From: DASZIT01 sp963770635
GTDB lineage: Bacteria > Actinomycetota > Acidimicrobiia > Acidimicrobiales > RAAP-2
Length of the DNA: 64,000 nucleotides
Assembly (NCBI GenBank): GCA_963770635.1
Contig: CAVYQI010000006.1
Span: 372,001 to 436,000, forward strand
Direction: 5' to 3'
Each line of letters starts with the position of its first letter. Position 1 is the first letter of the stretch. The notes below the pieces were generated by a model. The model did not search any database and had not been told where the DNA came from. It saw nothing but the letters and a program-made list of their open reading frames with translations. Below, piece by piece: positions 35,358 to 43,640 of this stretch. Made by a program: the position numbers and the translations under genes.

Positions 35358-35834
35358 TCAGGACAGGTCGAAGAGCAGGTGCGAACCCAGCTCCCCGAGC
35401 AGATCGACGATCACGTGGAATCCGGTGATGTGCCACCGGTCGTCGGTGCACTCGAACCGGTGCCGGTACCGGCCGGCGATGATCGGCTGCAGCCCCAGCT
35501 CCCCGGGGACGGCCTGGAACACCGTGTAGTACGACCGGCTGGCCGCCGTACCGGAGTCGCGCCCATCCCCGCCATCCCCGCCGTCGACCGGGACCGGGGT
35601 GACGATCACGTTGGTCATCACGTGCTTGGTCAACGGCGTGCCGTTGGGGTACCGGCGGGCGGTGTGCTCGTAGAGCCGTCGGATCTGGTCCGCGCCCCGG
35701 TACTCCCGATCGTTGCCCTCGAAGGTGACCACCGCGTCGGCCAGCAACTCGCCCAGCCCGGCGAAGTCTCCGTCGTCGATCAATTCGGCATACCGGTAGA
35801 TCAACTCGGCGATGGCCGACCGGTCGAACGTCAC
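35358..35834 (-). CDS. SnoaL-like (NTF2-fold) protein
   Basis: 158 residues: IAELIYRYAELIDDGDFAGLGELLADAVVTFEGNDREYRGADQIRRLYEH is the classic N-terminal helix-loop pattern of SnoaL_4 proteins, followed by a curved sheet (YYTVFQAVPGELGLQPIIAGRYRHRFECTDDRWHITGFHVIVDLLG). The GTG start at 35834 overlaps the cinA stop (GTGA, 4 bp), so it is the last cistron of the rimO-pgsA-cinA run. Enzymatic role unknown. Confidence 0.8.
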   Translation of the reverse strand: MTFDRSAIAELIYRYAELIDDGDFAGLGELLADAVVTFEGNDREYRGADQIRRLYEHTARRYPNGTPLTKHVMTNVIVTPVPVDGGDGGDGRDSGTAASRSYYTVFQAVPGELGLQPIIAGRYRHRFECTDDRWHITGFHVIVDLLGELGSHLLFDLS

Positions 35835-37096
35835 TGGCCGCCCACCCGGCGGCGAAGCAGGTCGAGGGCGGCGATGGTGGCGTACTGGCGGACCCGGTCG
35901 CGGTCGCCGGGGACCCGGAACGCCACCGCCTCGGACTCGGCCCCGGGCCGGGCCAGCCCGACGAACACCGCCCCGGGCGGTTGGTCGTCCTGGGGATCGG
36001 GCCCGGCCACCCCGGTGATCGACAGTCCCACGTCGGCTCCCAGTACCCGGCGGGCGCCCTCGGCCATGGCGATGGCCGCCGGCTCCGACACCACCGGTCC
36101 CTCCGGCACGCCGAGGATGTCGAACTTGACCTCGGAGGCGTAGGAGACCACCGAGCCCCGGAACCACTGGCTGGCCCCGGGCACGTTGACCAGCCGGGAC
36201 GACGCCAGGCCCCCGGTGAGCGACTCGGCCAGCCCCAGGGACAGCCCGTTGACCGCCAGGGCCCGGGCCACCGCGTCCTCGATGGCCTCGTCGTCGACGC
36301 CGAACACCACATCCCCCGCCACCTCCGACAGGATGCCCCGGATGATGGTCTCCTCCGCATCCAGGAAGCCGGCCGCCGCTTCCCGATCATCGGCCCTGAC
36401 GGTGACCCGCACTTTGATCCCTTCGATGCCGCTGGCCAGAAACGCGATGGTGGCGTTGCTGGCCGGACCGTCGAGCTCCTTGATGTGATCGGCCAGGGCG
36501 TCGGCCAGTCCCGATTCGCTCATGCCCCAGGTGCGGAGCACCCGGCTGATGATGACCCCGGTCGACTCCCCGTTCTCGGTCATCCGCCGCTGGATGTCGG
36601 GCAGGATCCCCCGCTCGAACATGTCGGACATCTCGTAGGGCACGCCGGGGACCGCGTAGATCACCTTGTGACCAACCGGGCAGATCAGCCCGGGGGCGGT
36701 GCCTTTGGTCTGGAGGATGAGGTCGGCTCCGATCGGCACGTCGGCCTGGTGGAGGTTCGACGGGGACATGTCCCGGTGGCGCGACTTGAACATGGCGGCG
36801 ATCAGCTCGACCACCTGGTCGTCCCGGCGCAACCCGACGTTCATCACCTCGGCGATGGCTTCGCGGGTGATGTCGTCCTGGGTGGGGCCGAGCCCGCCGC
36901 AGACGATGATCCCGTCGCTGCGGGCCAGCGCGGTGCGGAAGGCGAGCACCATCCGCTCGTGGTTGTCGCCGACCGCCTGGTGGAAGTGGGAGGCGACCCC
37001 GGCGGCGGCCAGGTGCTCACCCAGCCAGGCGGAGTTGGTGTCGGCGATCTGGCCCAGCAGCAACTCAGTCCCGACCGCCACGATCTCAATCCTCAT
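35831..37096 (-). CDS. cinA: CinA family protein (nicotinamide-nucleotide amidohydrolase type)
   Basis: 421 residues, full length. The N-terminal MoaB/MogA-like domain has AVGTELLLGQIADTNSAWLGEHLAAAGV and GGLGPTQDDITREA. The C-terminal PncC-like amidase domain has LAESLTGGLASSRLVNVPGASQWFRGSVVSYASEVK and GVAGP. It deamidates NMN to nicotinate mononucleotide in pyridine nucleotide salvage and, in competent bacteria, is induced with recA. The stop overlaps the following SnoaL start, and it starts 7 bp after pgsA ends. Confidence 0.94.
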   Translation of the reverse strand: MRIEIVAVGTELLLGQIADTNSAWLGEHLAAAGVASHFHQAVGDNHERMVLAFRTALARSDGIIVCGGLGPTQDDITREAIAEVMNVGLRRDDQVVELIAAMFKSRHRDMSPSNLHQADVPIGADLILQTKGTAPGLICPVGHKVIYAVPGVPYEMSDMFERGILPDIQRRMTENGESTGVIISRVLRTWGMSESGLADALADHIKELDGPASNATIAFLASGIEGIKVRVTVRADDREAAAGFLDAEETIIRGILSEVAGDVVFGVDDEAIEDAVARALAVNGLSLGLAESLTGGLASSRLVNVPGASQWFRGSVVSYASEVKFDILGVPEGPVVSEPAAIAMAEGARRVLGADVGLSITGVAGPDPQDDQPPGAVFVGLARPGAESEAVAFRVPGDRDRVRQYATIAALDLLRRRVGGQ

Positions 37097-37103
37097 GGCT
37101 GGC

Positions 37104-37778
37104 TCAGTCCCCGTCCCTCGGATCCATCGGGTGGGTGTGGGCGGGTGGCACCGGCTTGCGACCGTCGAGGTAGTACTGGCCGCCGGTGAACACCGTGAGG
37201 ATGGCCGCCGCCCAGATGGCCACTACCAGCACGCTGTGGTACCGGGTCAGCGGCGGGACCAGGCAGAGGGCGACGGCCACACTCTGGAGGAGGGTCTTGG
37301 CCTTGGCGGTGGTCCGGGCGGGGATGGACACGCCCTTGCGCCCCACCACCGACCGGTAGACGCTCATGTACACCTCCCGCACCGCGATGATGACCACCGG
37401 CGGCCACCACAGAATGCTCTTGGCCACCAACGCGAACAGCGCGCCCAGCACCACCGCCTTGTCGGCCAGCGGATCGAGGAACGCCCCGGACCGGGTGGTG
37501 CCCTGGCGTCGGGCCACCCAGCCGTCGATCCCGTCGGTCAGCGAGAGGGCGCCCCACACCACGAAGTTGATCCAATTGGCGCCCCTCAGCATGATCAGCA
37601 CGATCATCACCGGGGTGGCCAGCAGGCGGAGGACGGTGATGACATTGGCCGGGGTCAACAGCGCCGAGGGGCCGAAGGTGGAGGCGCGCACCCGAGTGTC
37701 CGGCGGGTGGGACGACGACCCCGGTGGCGGTGCCGACATCGGCGCCGAGGTCGAAGCGGTCGAGGTGTCGTCGTTCAC
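37104..37778 (-). CDS. pgsA: CDP-diacylglycerol-glycerol-3-phosphate 3-phosphatidyltransferase family protein
   Basis: 224 residues. It is an integral membrane CDP-alcohol phosphatidyltransferase with the full signature DG-x2-AR-x8-G-x3-D-x3-D (TDGIDGWVARRQGTTRSGAFLDPLADK) and about five helices, preceded by a 45-residue Pro/Ser-rich tail. It makes phosphatidylglycerophosphate or a similar phospholipid. The GTG start at 37778 overlaps the rimO stop by 4 bp (GTGA). The order rimO-pgsA-cinA is widely conserved in actinobacteria. Confidence 0.9.
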   Translation of the reverse strand: MNDDTSTASTSAPMSAPPPGSSSHPPDTRVRASTFGPSALLTPANVITVLRLLATPVMIVLIMLRGANWINFVVWGALSLTDGIDGWVARRQGTTRSGAFLDPLADKAVVLGALFALVAKSILWWPPVVIIAVREVYMSVYRSVVGRKGVSIPARTTAKAKTLLQSVAVALCLVPPLTRYHSVLVVAIWAAAILTVFTGGQYYLDGRKPVPPAHTHPMDPRDGD

Positions 37779-39169
37779 CGGACCGCCTCCAGCCGGTGGC
37801 GGTCGACCGCCGGTTCGGCGATGAGATCCGGGCCGTCGGCCCCGGTCACGATGACGTCGGCGAACGACCCCACGGCCAGATGGTCGGGCAGAACCACGAT
37901 GCCGTCGATTTCCGGGGCCTCCCGGTAGGTTCGGCCTTCTCCGGGCGCGTCCACCAGCACCTCGACCCGGGTGCCGATCAGCTCGTCGCGCCGGCGGGCG
38001 GTGATGGCATCCTGCAGCTCGGTGCACTCGCGAAGGCGCTCGGCCACCAACGGGTCGGGGACCTGGTCGTCGAGCTCGGCGGCGTAGGTACCCACCTCCT
38101 GGCTGAACGGGAAGAATCCCACCCAGTCGAGCTGGGCCTCCTCGATCCACTCGAGGAGACGATCGTGGTCAGCCTCGGTCTCGCCCGGGTAGCCGATGAT
38201 GAACGAGGACCGGAAGGCGGCGGTGGGCTCCGCCCGGCGGATGGAGCCGATTCGCTCGAGGAAGCGGTCGCCTTCGCCCCAGCGGCGCATCCGCTTGACC
38301 AGGGGTCGGGACACGTGCTGCAGCGACAGGTCGAAGTACGGCACCCCGGTGGCGAGGATGGCGTCGACCAGGGCATCGTCGAGCGTGGACGGGTAGAGAT
38401 AGAGCAGTCGGGTCCATGCCACCCGCTCCGACATCGCCGCCACCAATTCCACGATGGGTCGACGGCCACCGATGGCCGGCCCGTCGATCCTCGGCTCGAT
38501 CCGCCCGCCGGAGCGGTCGAGGGCGAAGGAGGACAGGTCCTGGGCGACCAGCACCACCTCTTTGAGCCGGCCGGAGGCCGCGCCGAGCTGGTCGGCCTCG
38601 TCCAGGATCGACTGGGCGGAGCGGGACCGCTGCTTGCCCCGGAACGACGGGATGGCGCAGAACCCGCAGTTCCGGTCGCAGCCTTCGGCCACTTTGATGT
38701 ACGACCAGGGCGCCGCGGCCGGGGGCCGGGGCAGGTTCAGCAGGTCGAAGGAGGGCAGCGGGTCCCGGCCGGGGGGAGTCGGGCCCGGCTTGCGGGTCAG
38801 CGACACCGGGGTGGCCGGGGCCATGCCGACACTCGGAGCGGCTGGGGGCAAAAGAGACATGCCGAACGGTGCCACCAGGTCCACCTCGGGGAGCGATTCG
38901 GCAAGCTCGTCGCCGTAGCGCTCGGCCATGCACCCGGTCACCACCAGCCGGGCTCCGTCCCGGCGGGCATCCGACAGCTGCAAGATGGTGTCGATCGACT
39001 CCTGGCGAGCCGCCTCGATGAAGGCGCAGGTGTTGACCACCACCAGGTCAGCGTCCTCCGGCGTATCGGCGGGCTCATACCCGTCAAGGGTCAGGGTGCC
39101 CACCAACTTGTCCGAGTCGACCTTGTTCTTCGGGCAGCCCAACGTCTCCAACCAGAAACGCTCTGCCAT
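37775..39169 (-). CDS. rimO: Ribosomal protein S12 methylthiotransferase RimO
   Basis: 464 residues. The N-terminal UPF0004 domain (ETLGCPKNKVDSDKLVG, NTCAFIEAARQESID, GCMAERYGDEL) carries the three Cys of the auxiliary cluster. The radical-SAM domain carries EGCDRNCGFCAIPSFRGKQRSR (CxxxCxxC), and a TRAM domain is at the end. It adds methylthio to the S12 Asp. I take the ATG at 39169: a TAGAAT -10 lies six bases upstream, so the GTG at 39175 would fall within the promoter-proximal bases. Confidence 0.94.
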   Translation of the reverse strand: MAERFWLETLGCPKNKVDSDKLVGTLTLDGYEPADTPEDADLVVVNTCAFIEAARQESIDTILQLSDARRDGARLVVTGCMAERYGDELAESLPEVDLVAPFGMSLLPPAAPSVGMAPATPVSLTRKPGPTPPGRDPLPSFDLLNLPRPPAAAPWSYIKVAEGCDRNCGFCAIPSFRGKQRSRSAQSILDEADQLGAASGRLKEVVLVAQDLSSFALDRSGGRIEPRIDGPAIGGRRPIVELVAAMSERVAWTRLLYLYPSTLDDALVDAILATGVPYFDLSLQHVSRPLVKRMRRWGEGDRFLERIGSIRRAEPTAAFRSSFIIGYPGETEADHDRLLEWIEEAQLDWVGFFPFSQEVGTYAAELDDQVPDPLVAERLRECTELQDAITARRRDELIGTRVEVLVDAPGEGRTYREAPEIDGIVVLPDHLAVGSFADVIVTGADGPDLIAEPAVDRHRLEAVR

Positions 39170-39230
39170 CAGCACATTCTACTGACGTCCGGCCGGCGGT
39201 CGCCGCGGGCGCCCCGCCGCCGCGCCCCGT

Positions 39231-39797
39231 TCACCCGGTGGCGCCCAGCAGACTCTCGAGGTGGGCGAGGGGCTCGGAGTCCTGGCCTAGGAATTCCGCC
39301 ACCCAGCCCAATGCTTCGGCCTCATCGATCTCGGTGCCCCAGGCGACCATCGCTTCGATGTCCACCCAATCTCTCGGGCGGTTGAAAATGACCTTGCACA
39401 CGACGAGATGCTCCGGAGCCAGGATGGGAATCTGCATCGGCCCGAGCTGGACGAGGCGCTGATGCCGGGCCATCTCGTAGTGGAACTCCAACGTCGCGAA
39501 GAACACGTCGAGGTACGATCCGCCCCAATCCAGCCGGGCCTGTCCGTCCCGCTTGATCGTCGCCCCGTCCAGCTCCGAAACCGCCACCCCCAGATGGGTG
39601 AACGCCCCGAGCACCGGATCGGCACGGGAGGGTTGCACGGTCAGATTCAGGTCAATGTCGGTGGTCGCCCGTGGATTGCGGTACCAGGCCAGGGCGATGG
39701 CGCCTCCGAACTGATGAGTGACACGCATGGACTCCAGTAGCTCGTGCACCACCAGTATCTTCGACACCAGCCCGCCGAATTGCCCCGACGAGTCCAC
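39231..39797 (-). CDS. AbiEii-like nucleotidyltransferase, candidate toxin
   Basis: 188 residues. The nucleotidyltransferase core is THQFGGAIALAWYRNPRATTDIDLNL, with the GG motif at 31-32 and the DxD metal motif at Asp47/Asp49. A third acidic residue in YLDVFF (about 97) and the KVIFNRPRDWVDIEAMV segment fit the AbiEii/COG2253 type. Characterised relatives add nucleotides to tRNA 3' ends. It begins 2 nt after the partner gene ends, so the two are co-transcribed. Confidence 0.8.
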   Translation of the reverse strand: MDSSGQFGGLVSKILVVHELLESMRVTHQFGGAIALAWYRNPRATTDIDLNLTVQPSRADPVLGAFTHLGVAVSELDGATIKRDGQARLDWGGSYLDVFFATLEFHYEMARHQRLVQLGPMQIPILAPEHLVVCKVIFNRPRDWVDIEAMVAWGTEIDEAEALGWVAEFLGQDSEPLAHLESLLGATG

Positions 39798-39799
39798 CG

Positions 39800-40282
39800 T
39801 CAGACGACGCGGGTCCCGACGGGCGGTGGCTTCGTCAGCCGGGCCAGAATCGGGAACGCCAGCGGTTCGAACAGTCGGGGCGGTTGGGATTCGACGATGG
39901 CGTCGGCAAAACCCAACAGGTCGATCAGAACTGACCCTGGCTCCGGACGACCGGCTTGGGGAGGACGTTCGAGCGTCTCGACCATCCGTTGCGACGACTC
40001 CACGAAGCGGCGACGGGAACGTTCGGTGTCCTTCAACCTGTCGGCCGACACGCGGATCGGCACCCCAGTGCTCTTCGCCACCACCGGCGCTCCGACCTTG
40101 CCGGCCGAGGCGAGCACCGCCGCGATGTCAAAAGGCCGCGTGGCCCGCTCGGCGGACACCGTCAACACCTTGTCGGTCAGGACCCGGAAATTGGCCAGGC
40201 TGCGCGCCCGCGGCCCTTTGGGCGTGTGGATGGACTCTCGGATCTCGAATCGCCCAGCCGGCCGGGTTACGACGTACGCCAT
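39800..40282 (-). CDS. Unrecognised partner protein of the nucleotidyltransferase, candidate antitoxin
   Basis: 160 residues from ATG 40282 (MAYVVTRPAGRFEIRES). It begins with a short beta-rich basic segment (GRFEIRESIHTPKGPRARSLANF), then helices and a Pro-rich middle; no helix-turn-helix is recognisable. Position directly upstream of the toxin-like nucleotidyltransferase, a 2-nt gap and iterons at its start point to an antitoxin/repressor role by context alone. The start codon overlaps the first iteron and a TATTGT box lies eight bases upstream. Confidence 0.6.
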   Translation of the reverse strand: MAYVVTRPAGRFEIRESIHTPKGPRARSLANFRVLTDKVLTVSAERATRPFDIAAVLASAGKVGAPVVAKSTGVPIRVSADRLKDTERSRRRFVESSQRMVETLERPPQAGRPEPGSVLIDLLGFADAIVESQPPRLFEPLAFPILARLTKPPPVGTRVV

Positions 40283-40314
40283 ACCCACTACAATACCACT
40301 AGGTGTACCCACTA
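40282..40314. promoter_or_regulatory. Three 12-bp-spaced repeats at the nucleotidyltransferase operon start
   Basis: TACCCACTA (40282), TACCACTA (40294) and TACCCACTA (40306) recur every 12 bp and cover the start codon and presumed -10 of the leftward operon. It is a probable operator for the first-gene product. Confidence 0.55.
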
Positions 40315-40371
40315 GGGGGGTGTCGCCAGGGCTCCATGATTCGGCCGCCTCGGGCTGGCACGCCAGATGGC

Positions 40372-40920
40372 TTACCGTCTCGGCTCGTACCGCATCGCCA
40401 CTGCCCCCGAGCCGAACTCCAGCCGGCCGACGAGCTTCAAGTCGACAGACTTCGACAACCCCGCGAACAACGTCGGCCCGTGGCCCGCGAGCCTGGGATG
40501 CACCACGAACTCGTACTCATCGATCAATCCCAGCTCCGTCAACGCCAACGGGAGCTTCACACCACCGACGAACAGTCCCTTGCCCGACCCCTGCTTGAGT
40601 TGCTCAACGGCCTTGCCCAGATCCCCTCGCACGAGCTCCGCGTTCCAATCGACCTGCTCCAGGGTGCTCGACACGACGTACTTCTTTGCCGCGCTGATCG
40701 TCTGGGCGAAGCCTTCCACCCAGTCAGGTCTGGCCCCCGTCGGCGCCGGCGGCCGCCACGCCGATTCCATCATTTCGTACGTCACCCGGCCAAAGAGAAG
40801 GGCATCGGCCTGGTTGAGATTCTCGACGGCGTGACGGTGCAAGTCTTCGTCCGGGGAGATTCCACGATGATCGCAACATCCGTCCAATGTGACGTTGATG
40901 GAGTACCGAAGGGGTCGCAT
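40372..40920 (-). CDS. Dihydrofolate reductase family protein (RibD C-terminal-like)
   Basis: 182 residues: RYSINVTLDGCCDHRGISPDEDLHRHAVENLNQADALLFGRVTYEMM is the N-terminal strand-helix of YyaP/YwjB-type DHFR-fold reductases, with KYVVSSTLEQ and GKGLFVGGVKLPLALTELGLIDEYEFVVHPRLAGHGPTLFAGL in the nucleotide-binding half. It probably reduces a pterin or flavin-like substrate with NADPH; the true substrate is unknown. It stands alone between the nucleotidyltransferase module and tRNA-Ser. Confidence 0.87.
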   Translation of the reverse strand: MRPLRYSINVTLDGCCDHRGISPDEDLHRHAVENLNQADALLFGRVTYEMMESAWRPPAPTGARPDWVEGFAQTISAAKKYVVSSTLEQVDWNAELVRGDLGKAVEQLKQGSGKGLFVGGVKLPLALTELGLIDEYEFVVHPRLAGHGPTLFAGLSKSVDLKLVGRLEFGSGAVAMRYEPRR

Positions 40921-40976
40921 TTCGCCAGCGTACGCCGACCGGGTTCATCGGCGATATGTCGCCCGTCGGGTTTCAG

Positions 40977-41065
40977 CGGAGAGGGAGGGATTTGAACCCT
41001 CGGACCCAGTTACCCAGGTCAACTCATTAGCAGTGAGTCCGATTCGGCCGCTCTCGCACCTCTCC
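40977..41065 (-). tRNA. tRNA-Ser (anticodon GCU)
   Basis: An 89-nt class II tRNA read leftwards. The acceptor arm is GGAGAGG/CCTCTCC with discriminator G. The anticodon stem ACTCA/TGAGT holds loop CTGCTAA (anticodon GCT, serine AGC/AGU). A long variable arm and T-loop GGTTCAAATCC complete it. CCA is not encoded. A TATAGG -10-like sequence lies about 12 bp upstream (41078-41083). No duplicated 3' end marking an integration site was seen nearby. Confidence 0.95.
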
Positions 41066-41361
41066 CAGCGACTCAAGCCTATAAGGCGCCCATATTCTCT
41101 ATTTCCCGTTGCCTTATCCGGAAAATGGTCGGCGCCAAGACCGTCGTCGCCCAAAGGGTAGTGGATCGGTGCAAGAGGAGGCGCCAGGCAAGCACCGACA
41201 GCGCGTCATCGTACGCACCTATCCGGTCGCCGGATCACCGAGATGGGTGCGGGGCCCGAGGCCCCCGCGATCGAGCGGTCGGCCGGACCCAAGTGCGCGC
41301 GGCACCTGGCAATCTCGGGAACCTGTCACAGGTGCGGACAGACCCAGTGGAATGAGCAGAG
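41066..41361. other. Intergenic region between tRNA-Ser and the small Xis-like operon
   Basis: About 296 bp with an AT-richer patch at 41080-41125 that probably holds the tRNA promoter. I see no convincing coding frame here, although open frames exist by GC bias. Confidence 0.5.
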
Positions 41362-41481
41362 GTGACGATTCTCCTGAATCCTGGCGACGCCTTTCGCGTC
41401 TTGGAGGCACTGCGGGACGCTCTCCTTGCCATGGACGAGGCCCATGTGGCTCCGGATTTCAAGACGAGCTGGCAACCGTAA
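41362..41481 (+). CDS. Possible 39-residue protein
   Basis: GTG at 41362 opens MTILLNPGDAFRVLEALRDALLAMDEAHVAPDFKTSWQP, an amphipathic helical peptide with natural-looking composition, 46 nt before the Xis-like gene and in the same direction. An in-frame TGA closes the frame just upstream. No strong ribosome site is seen. It may be a small partner of the next gene or the remnant of a longer one. Confidence 0.35.
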   Translation: MTILLNPGDAFRVLEALRDALLAMDEAHVAPDFKTSWQP

Positions 41482-41527
41482 TCCGACCGTTCCACGGTAG
41501 GCCTGAGCTGGACGAAGGAGGTGTGCC

Positions 41528-41701
41528 GTGACCGATCGCGAGGTTCTGCGACCAGCGGAAGTGGCGCGCCGTTTGGGGATCCCAACTCGGATGGTCATCC
41601 AAGCGATGTACGAGAAGAAAGTTCCGCGAATGCGGCTTGATGATGGAACCCTCGGAATTCCTTCGGACGCTTTGGACCCCTTCGAAGTTCCGACTGGCTG
41701 A
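41528..41701 (+). CDS. 57-residue excisionase/MerR-like DNA-binding protein
   Basis: MTDREVLRPAEVARRLGIPTRMVIQAMYEKKVPRMRLDDGTLGIPSDALDPFEVPTG has the winged-helix layout of Xis and helix_turn_helix_17 proteins: PAEVARRLGIPTRMV is the HTH and GTLGIPSDAL the wing and following helix. GTG 41528 is backed by a near-perfect ribosome site, GAAGGAGGTG, four bases upstream, so the gene is probably expressed. No integrase is near. It may regulate local genes or be a leftover of an excised element beside tRNA-Ser. Confidence 0.7.
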   Translation: MTDREVLRPAEVARRLGIPTRMVIQAMYEKKVPRMRLDDGTLGIPSDALDPFEVPTG

Positions 41702-41768
41702 CCTTCAGGGCTCGCTAACGTGCCGGTGCCGATCGGGCAACGATTACAAGCTTCGACGCGCACATCTC

Positions 41769-41784
41769 GGACGAGCGCTCGTCC
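41769..41784. terminator. 16-bp palindrome after the Xis-like gene
   Basis: GGACGAGCGCTCGTCC is a perfect palindrome 68 bp beyond the Xis-like stop. It could form a hairpin that ends that transcript, or be a protein site. No U-run follows. Confidence 0.3.
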
Positions 41785-41835
41785 CAAGCTTGGCGTTGGC
41801 AGCAAGAACGGATAGGAAGCTTGGGCAGGATTCTT

Positions 41836-41901
41836 CGTTATTCGTGGCACCACGAACCCCGAAGACCGCTATACTCGTTATTCGTGGCACCACGAATAAC
41901 G
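41836..41901. promoter_or_regulatory. Tandem palindromic operators and promoter of the nuclease-like/nucleotidyltransferase operon
   Basis: CGTTATTCGTGG-CA-CCACGAATAACG at 41876-41901 is a perfect inverted repeat with 12-bp arms. An imperfect copy starts at 41836, exactly 40 bp upstream. Between them lies a TATACT -10 (41870-41875), eight bases before the GTG start at 41884, so the second palindrome covers the start codon. It is ideal for autorepression by the winged-helix protein encoded first. Confidence 0.7.
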
Positions 41902-42847
41902 AAGGGCGACCCGGGCCCTGACGAGGTCCGGCGCGTTCTAAGCGGTCTGGATATCTCCACACACCTCCGGCCCGACCTCCTGTTGGAGGTGGGCGACCAG
42001 ATCCTGCTCGTGGAGGTCAAGAACCGGGTCACCGAATCCGACGTCGGCGGGGTCGTGACTCAGATGCGCGAGTACGCCAAAGCGGCGAAGGCCGACGGTG
42101 TCTTGTTGGTGGCGGATCGCATCTCGACGCCGGCGCCGCGACGTGCTCAGTTCGAGCGGCATCGGCTGGTTGGACCGGAGGGGTCACCTTCGCCTGCGAG
42201 GGCCGGGGCTCCTCGTCGACTCCGACGTCCCGCCCCTTGTGGCCGAGCCTACGGACCGGGTCGTGGACCTGTTCTCGCCGACAGGATGTGACGTGGCCAT
42301 GGCTCTGCTGCTCGCCCCGGCCGAGCGGCTCGGGACCATGGAGATCGCCCGTCGCACCGGTCGCTCGCCCGGCCGAGCCTCCGAGCTCCTTGCCGCAATG
42401 CGCAACGCCGGGCTCGTCGAAACCGCGGGACGACCCTTGATCCCAGACCTGTTCAATGCGCTCGCCGACGAATGGTCGCCCCGGTGGTATCTCCTCGCTG
42501 CCACCCCGCCGCCGTCCCCCATATACCGATTGAGTGGCACCCTGGGAGCCATCTGGCACAGGGCCCCCGTGGTGGCCACGTCCGACTGGCCCCCCGAGAT
42601 CTACGTGAACGACCGGTGGAACCTGCGCCATCTCCTGTCGTCCGTAGGGCTGGCCGATGAAGAGCCAGCGGCGGCCAGTGTCGCCTTGTGTCCGTCGCGC
42701 TATGGGTTCAGCATCGAGGCTGGGATCAACGAAGAGTTCCCGGTGGCCAACCACGTCGTCGTCGCCCTTGACCTTGCCCAGGATCCCGGACGTGGGCGCG
42801 AGATCCTCGACGCTTGGATTCCCGAAGGACATATCCGTGTCTGGTGA
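41884..42847 (+). pseudogene. AbiEi-like regulator with nuclease-fold N-terminus, broken by one frameshift
   Basis: About 320 residues after correcting one base. The N-terminal part LRPDLLLEVGDQILLVEVKNRVT has a PD-x(n)-ExK pattern (Asp31, Glu44, Lys46) like restriction-endonuclease folds. After VLLVADRIST the frame shifts (an extra C at 42136/42137) and resumes RDVLSSSGIGWLDRRGHLRLRGPGLLVDSDVPP. A winged helix follows (AERLGTMEIARRTGRSPGRASELLAAMRNAGLVET). Proteins of this layout accompany COG2253 nucleotidyltransferases as type IV antitoxins. GTG 41884 is leaderless by promoter position. The 3' end overlaps the nucleotidyltransferase start by 11 bp. Confidence 0.72.
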
Positions 42848-43610
42848 AATTCGCCTCGTGGATGAGAACGGCGAGACCCGCAGGCTCCTTCTCGCATTGG
42901 AAACATTGGTCGCCTCAGTGTCGCCCGAGCACTTCGCCCTTATCGGCGGGCTCGCGGTCATGGCCCGTCTGGGCCGGGCGCACCGGGGAACCCAGGACAT
43001 CGACACCGCCGTCGACCAAGAGGGGGCGATCCCCTCCGGGCTCGTCGTGGTGGTCGATACCGACGCCCCGGCCGGAAAAGGGCGGGCGGGACTGCGAGTG
43101 AAGGTCGACTCCATCGAGGTGGGTGACACGTCAGCAGTCGATCTGAACCTCGAAGATCTGCCCGAGGAAGCGTTCCCCCGAGCCTTCGTCCTCTCGCATC
43201 GTTGGGCGTTCGACACCGCTTCGGAGCTGACGCTCCGCTGCCTCCAGCGCCAAGGGCCCGACACGATCGTGGAGTGCCGGGTGGCTACGCCAGCGGCGCT
43301 GGTGGCCATGAAGCTCCAGTCAGCACCTCGACGGCCACCGGCTAGGGTCCAAAAGGCGGCGAACGACTATCTCGACTTGACGCTTCTCCTCTCGAATCTC
43401 GTGCTGCTCCCCCTGATCATCGCCGACCTGGCCGAATCCCCACACGGCCTCGGTGTGTGGTGCGCCGAGCGGATCCGCAACGACTTTGTCGACGACGCCG
43501 CTCGGATCTCGTCCATGATCCATCAGGGCCCAGCCTCGAGGCAGGTGACGCCCGACGAGTTGAACCAAATCGGGCGCAGGTTCCTCGAGATGTTCGCGCC
43601 GCCTGGTTGA
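42837..43610 (+). CDS. AbiEii-like nucleotidyltransferase, candidate toxin
   Basis: 257 residues from GTG 42837. The nucleotidyltransferase core is FALIGGLAVMARLGRAHRGTQDIDTAVD (GG 37-38, Asp54/Asp56), a third acidic site lies in SAVDLNLEDL, and TPAALVAMKLQSA...DYLDLTLLL matches the C-terminal helical part of the AbiEii/DUF1814 group. Translation is coupled to the upstream AbiEi-like gene. It is only distantly similar to the nucleotidyltransferase at 39231, so this is a separate module rather than a duplication. Confidence 0.8.
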   Translation: MSGEIRLVDENGETRRLLLALETLVASVSPEHFALIGGLAVMARLGRAHRGTQDIDTAVDQEGAIPSGLVVVVDTDAPAGKGRAGLRVKVDSIEVGDTSAVDLNLEDLPEEAFPRAFVLSHRWAFDTASELTLRCLQRQGPDTIVECRVATPAALVAMKLQSAPRRPPARVQKAANDYLDLTLLLSNLVLLPLIIADLAESPHGLGVWCAERIRNDFVDDAARISSMIHQGPASRQVTPDELNQIGRRFLEMFAPPG

Positions 43611-43640
43611 CCGCACTGCGGTCAAAGAGACCCGCTACCC

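Noticed and set aside
39800..41701. Integrated element bounded by tRNA-Ser
   Set aside because: No integrase and no direct repeat of the tRNA 3' end could be found in the window.
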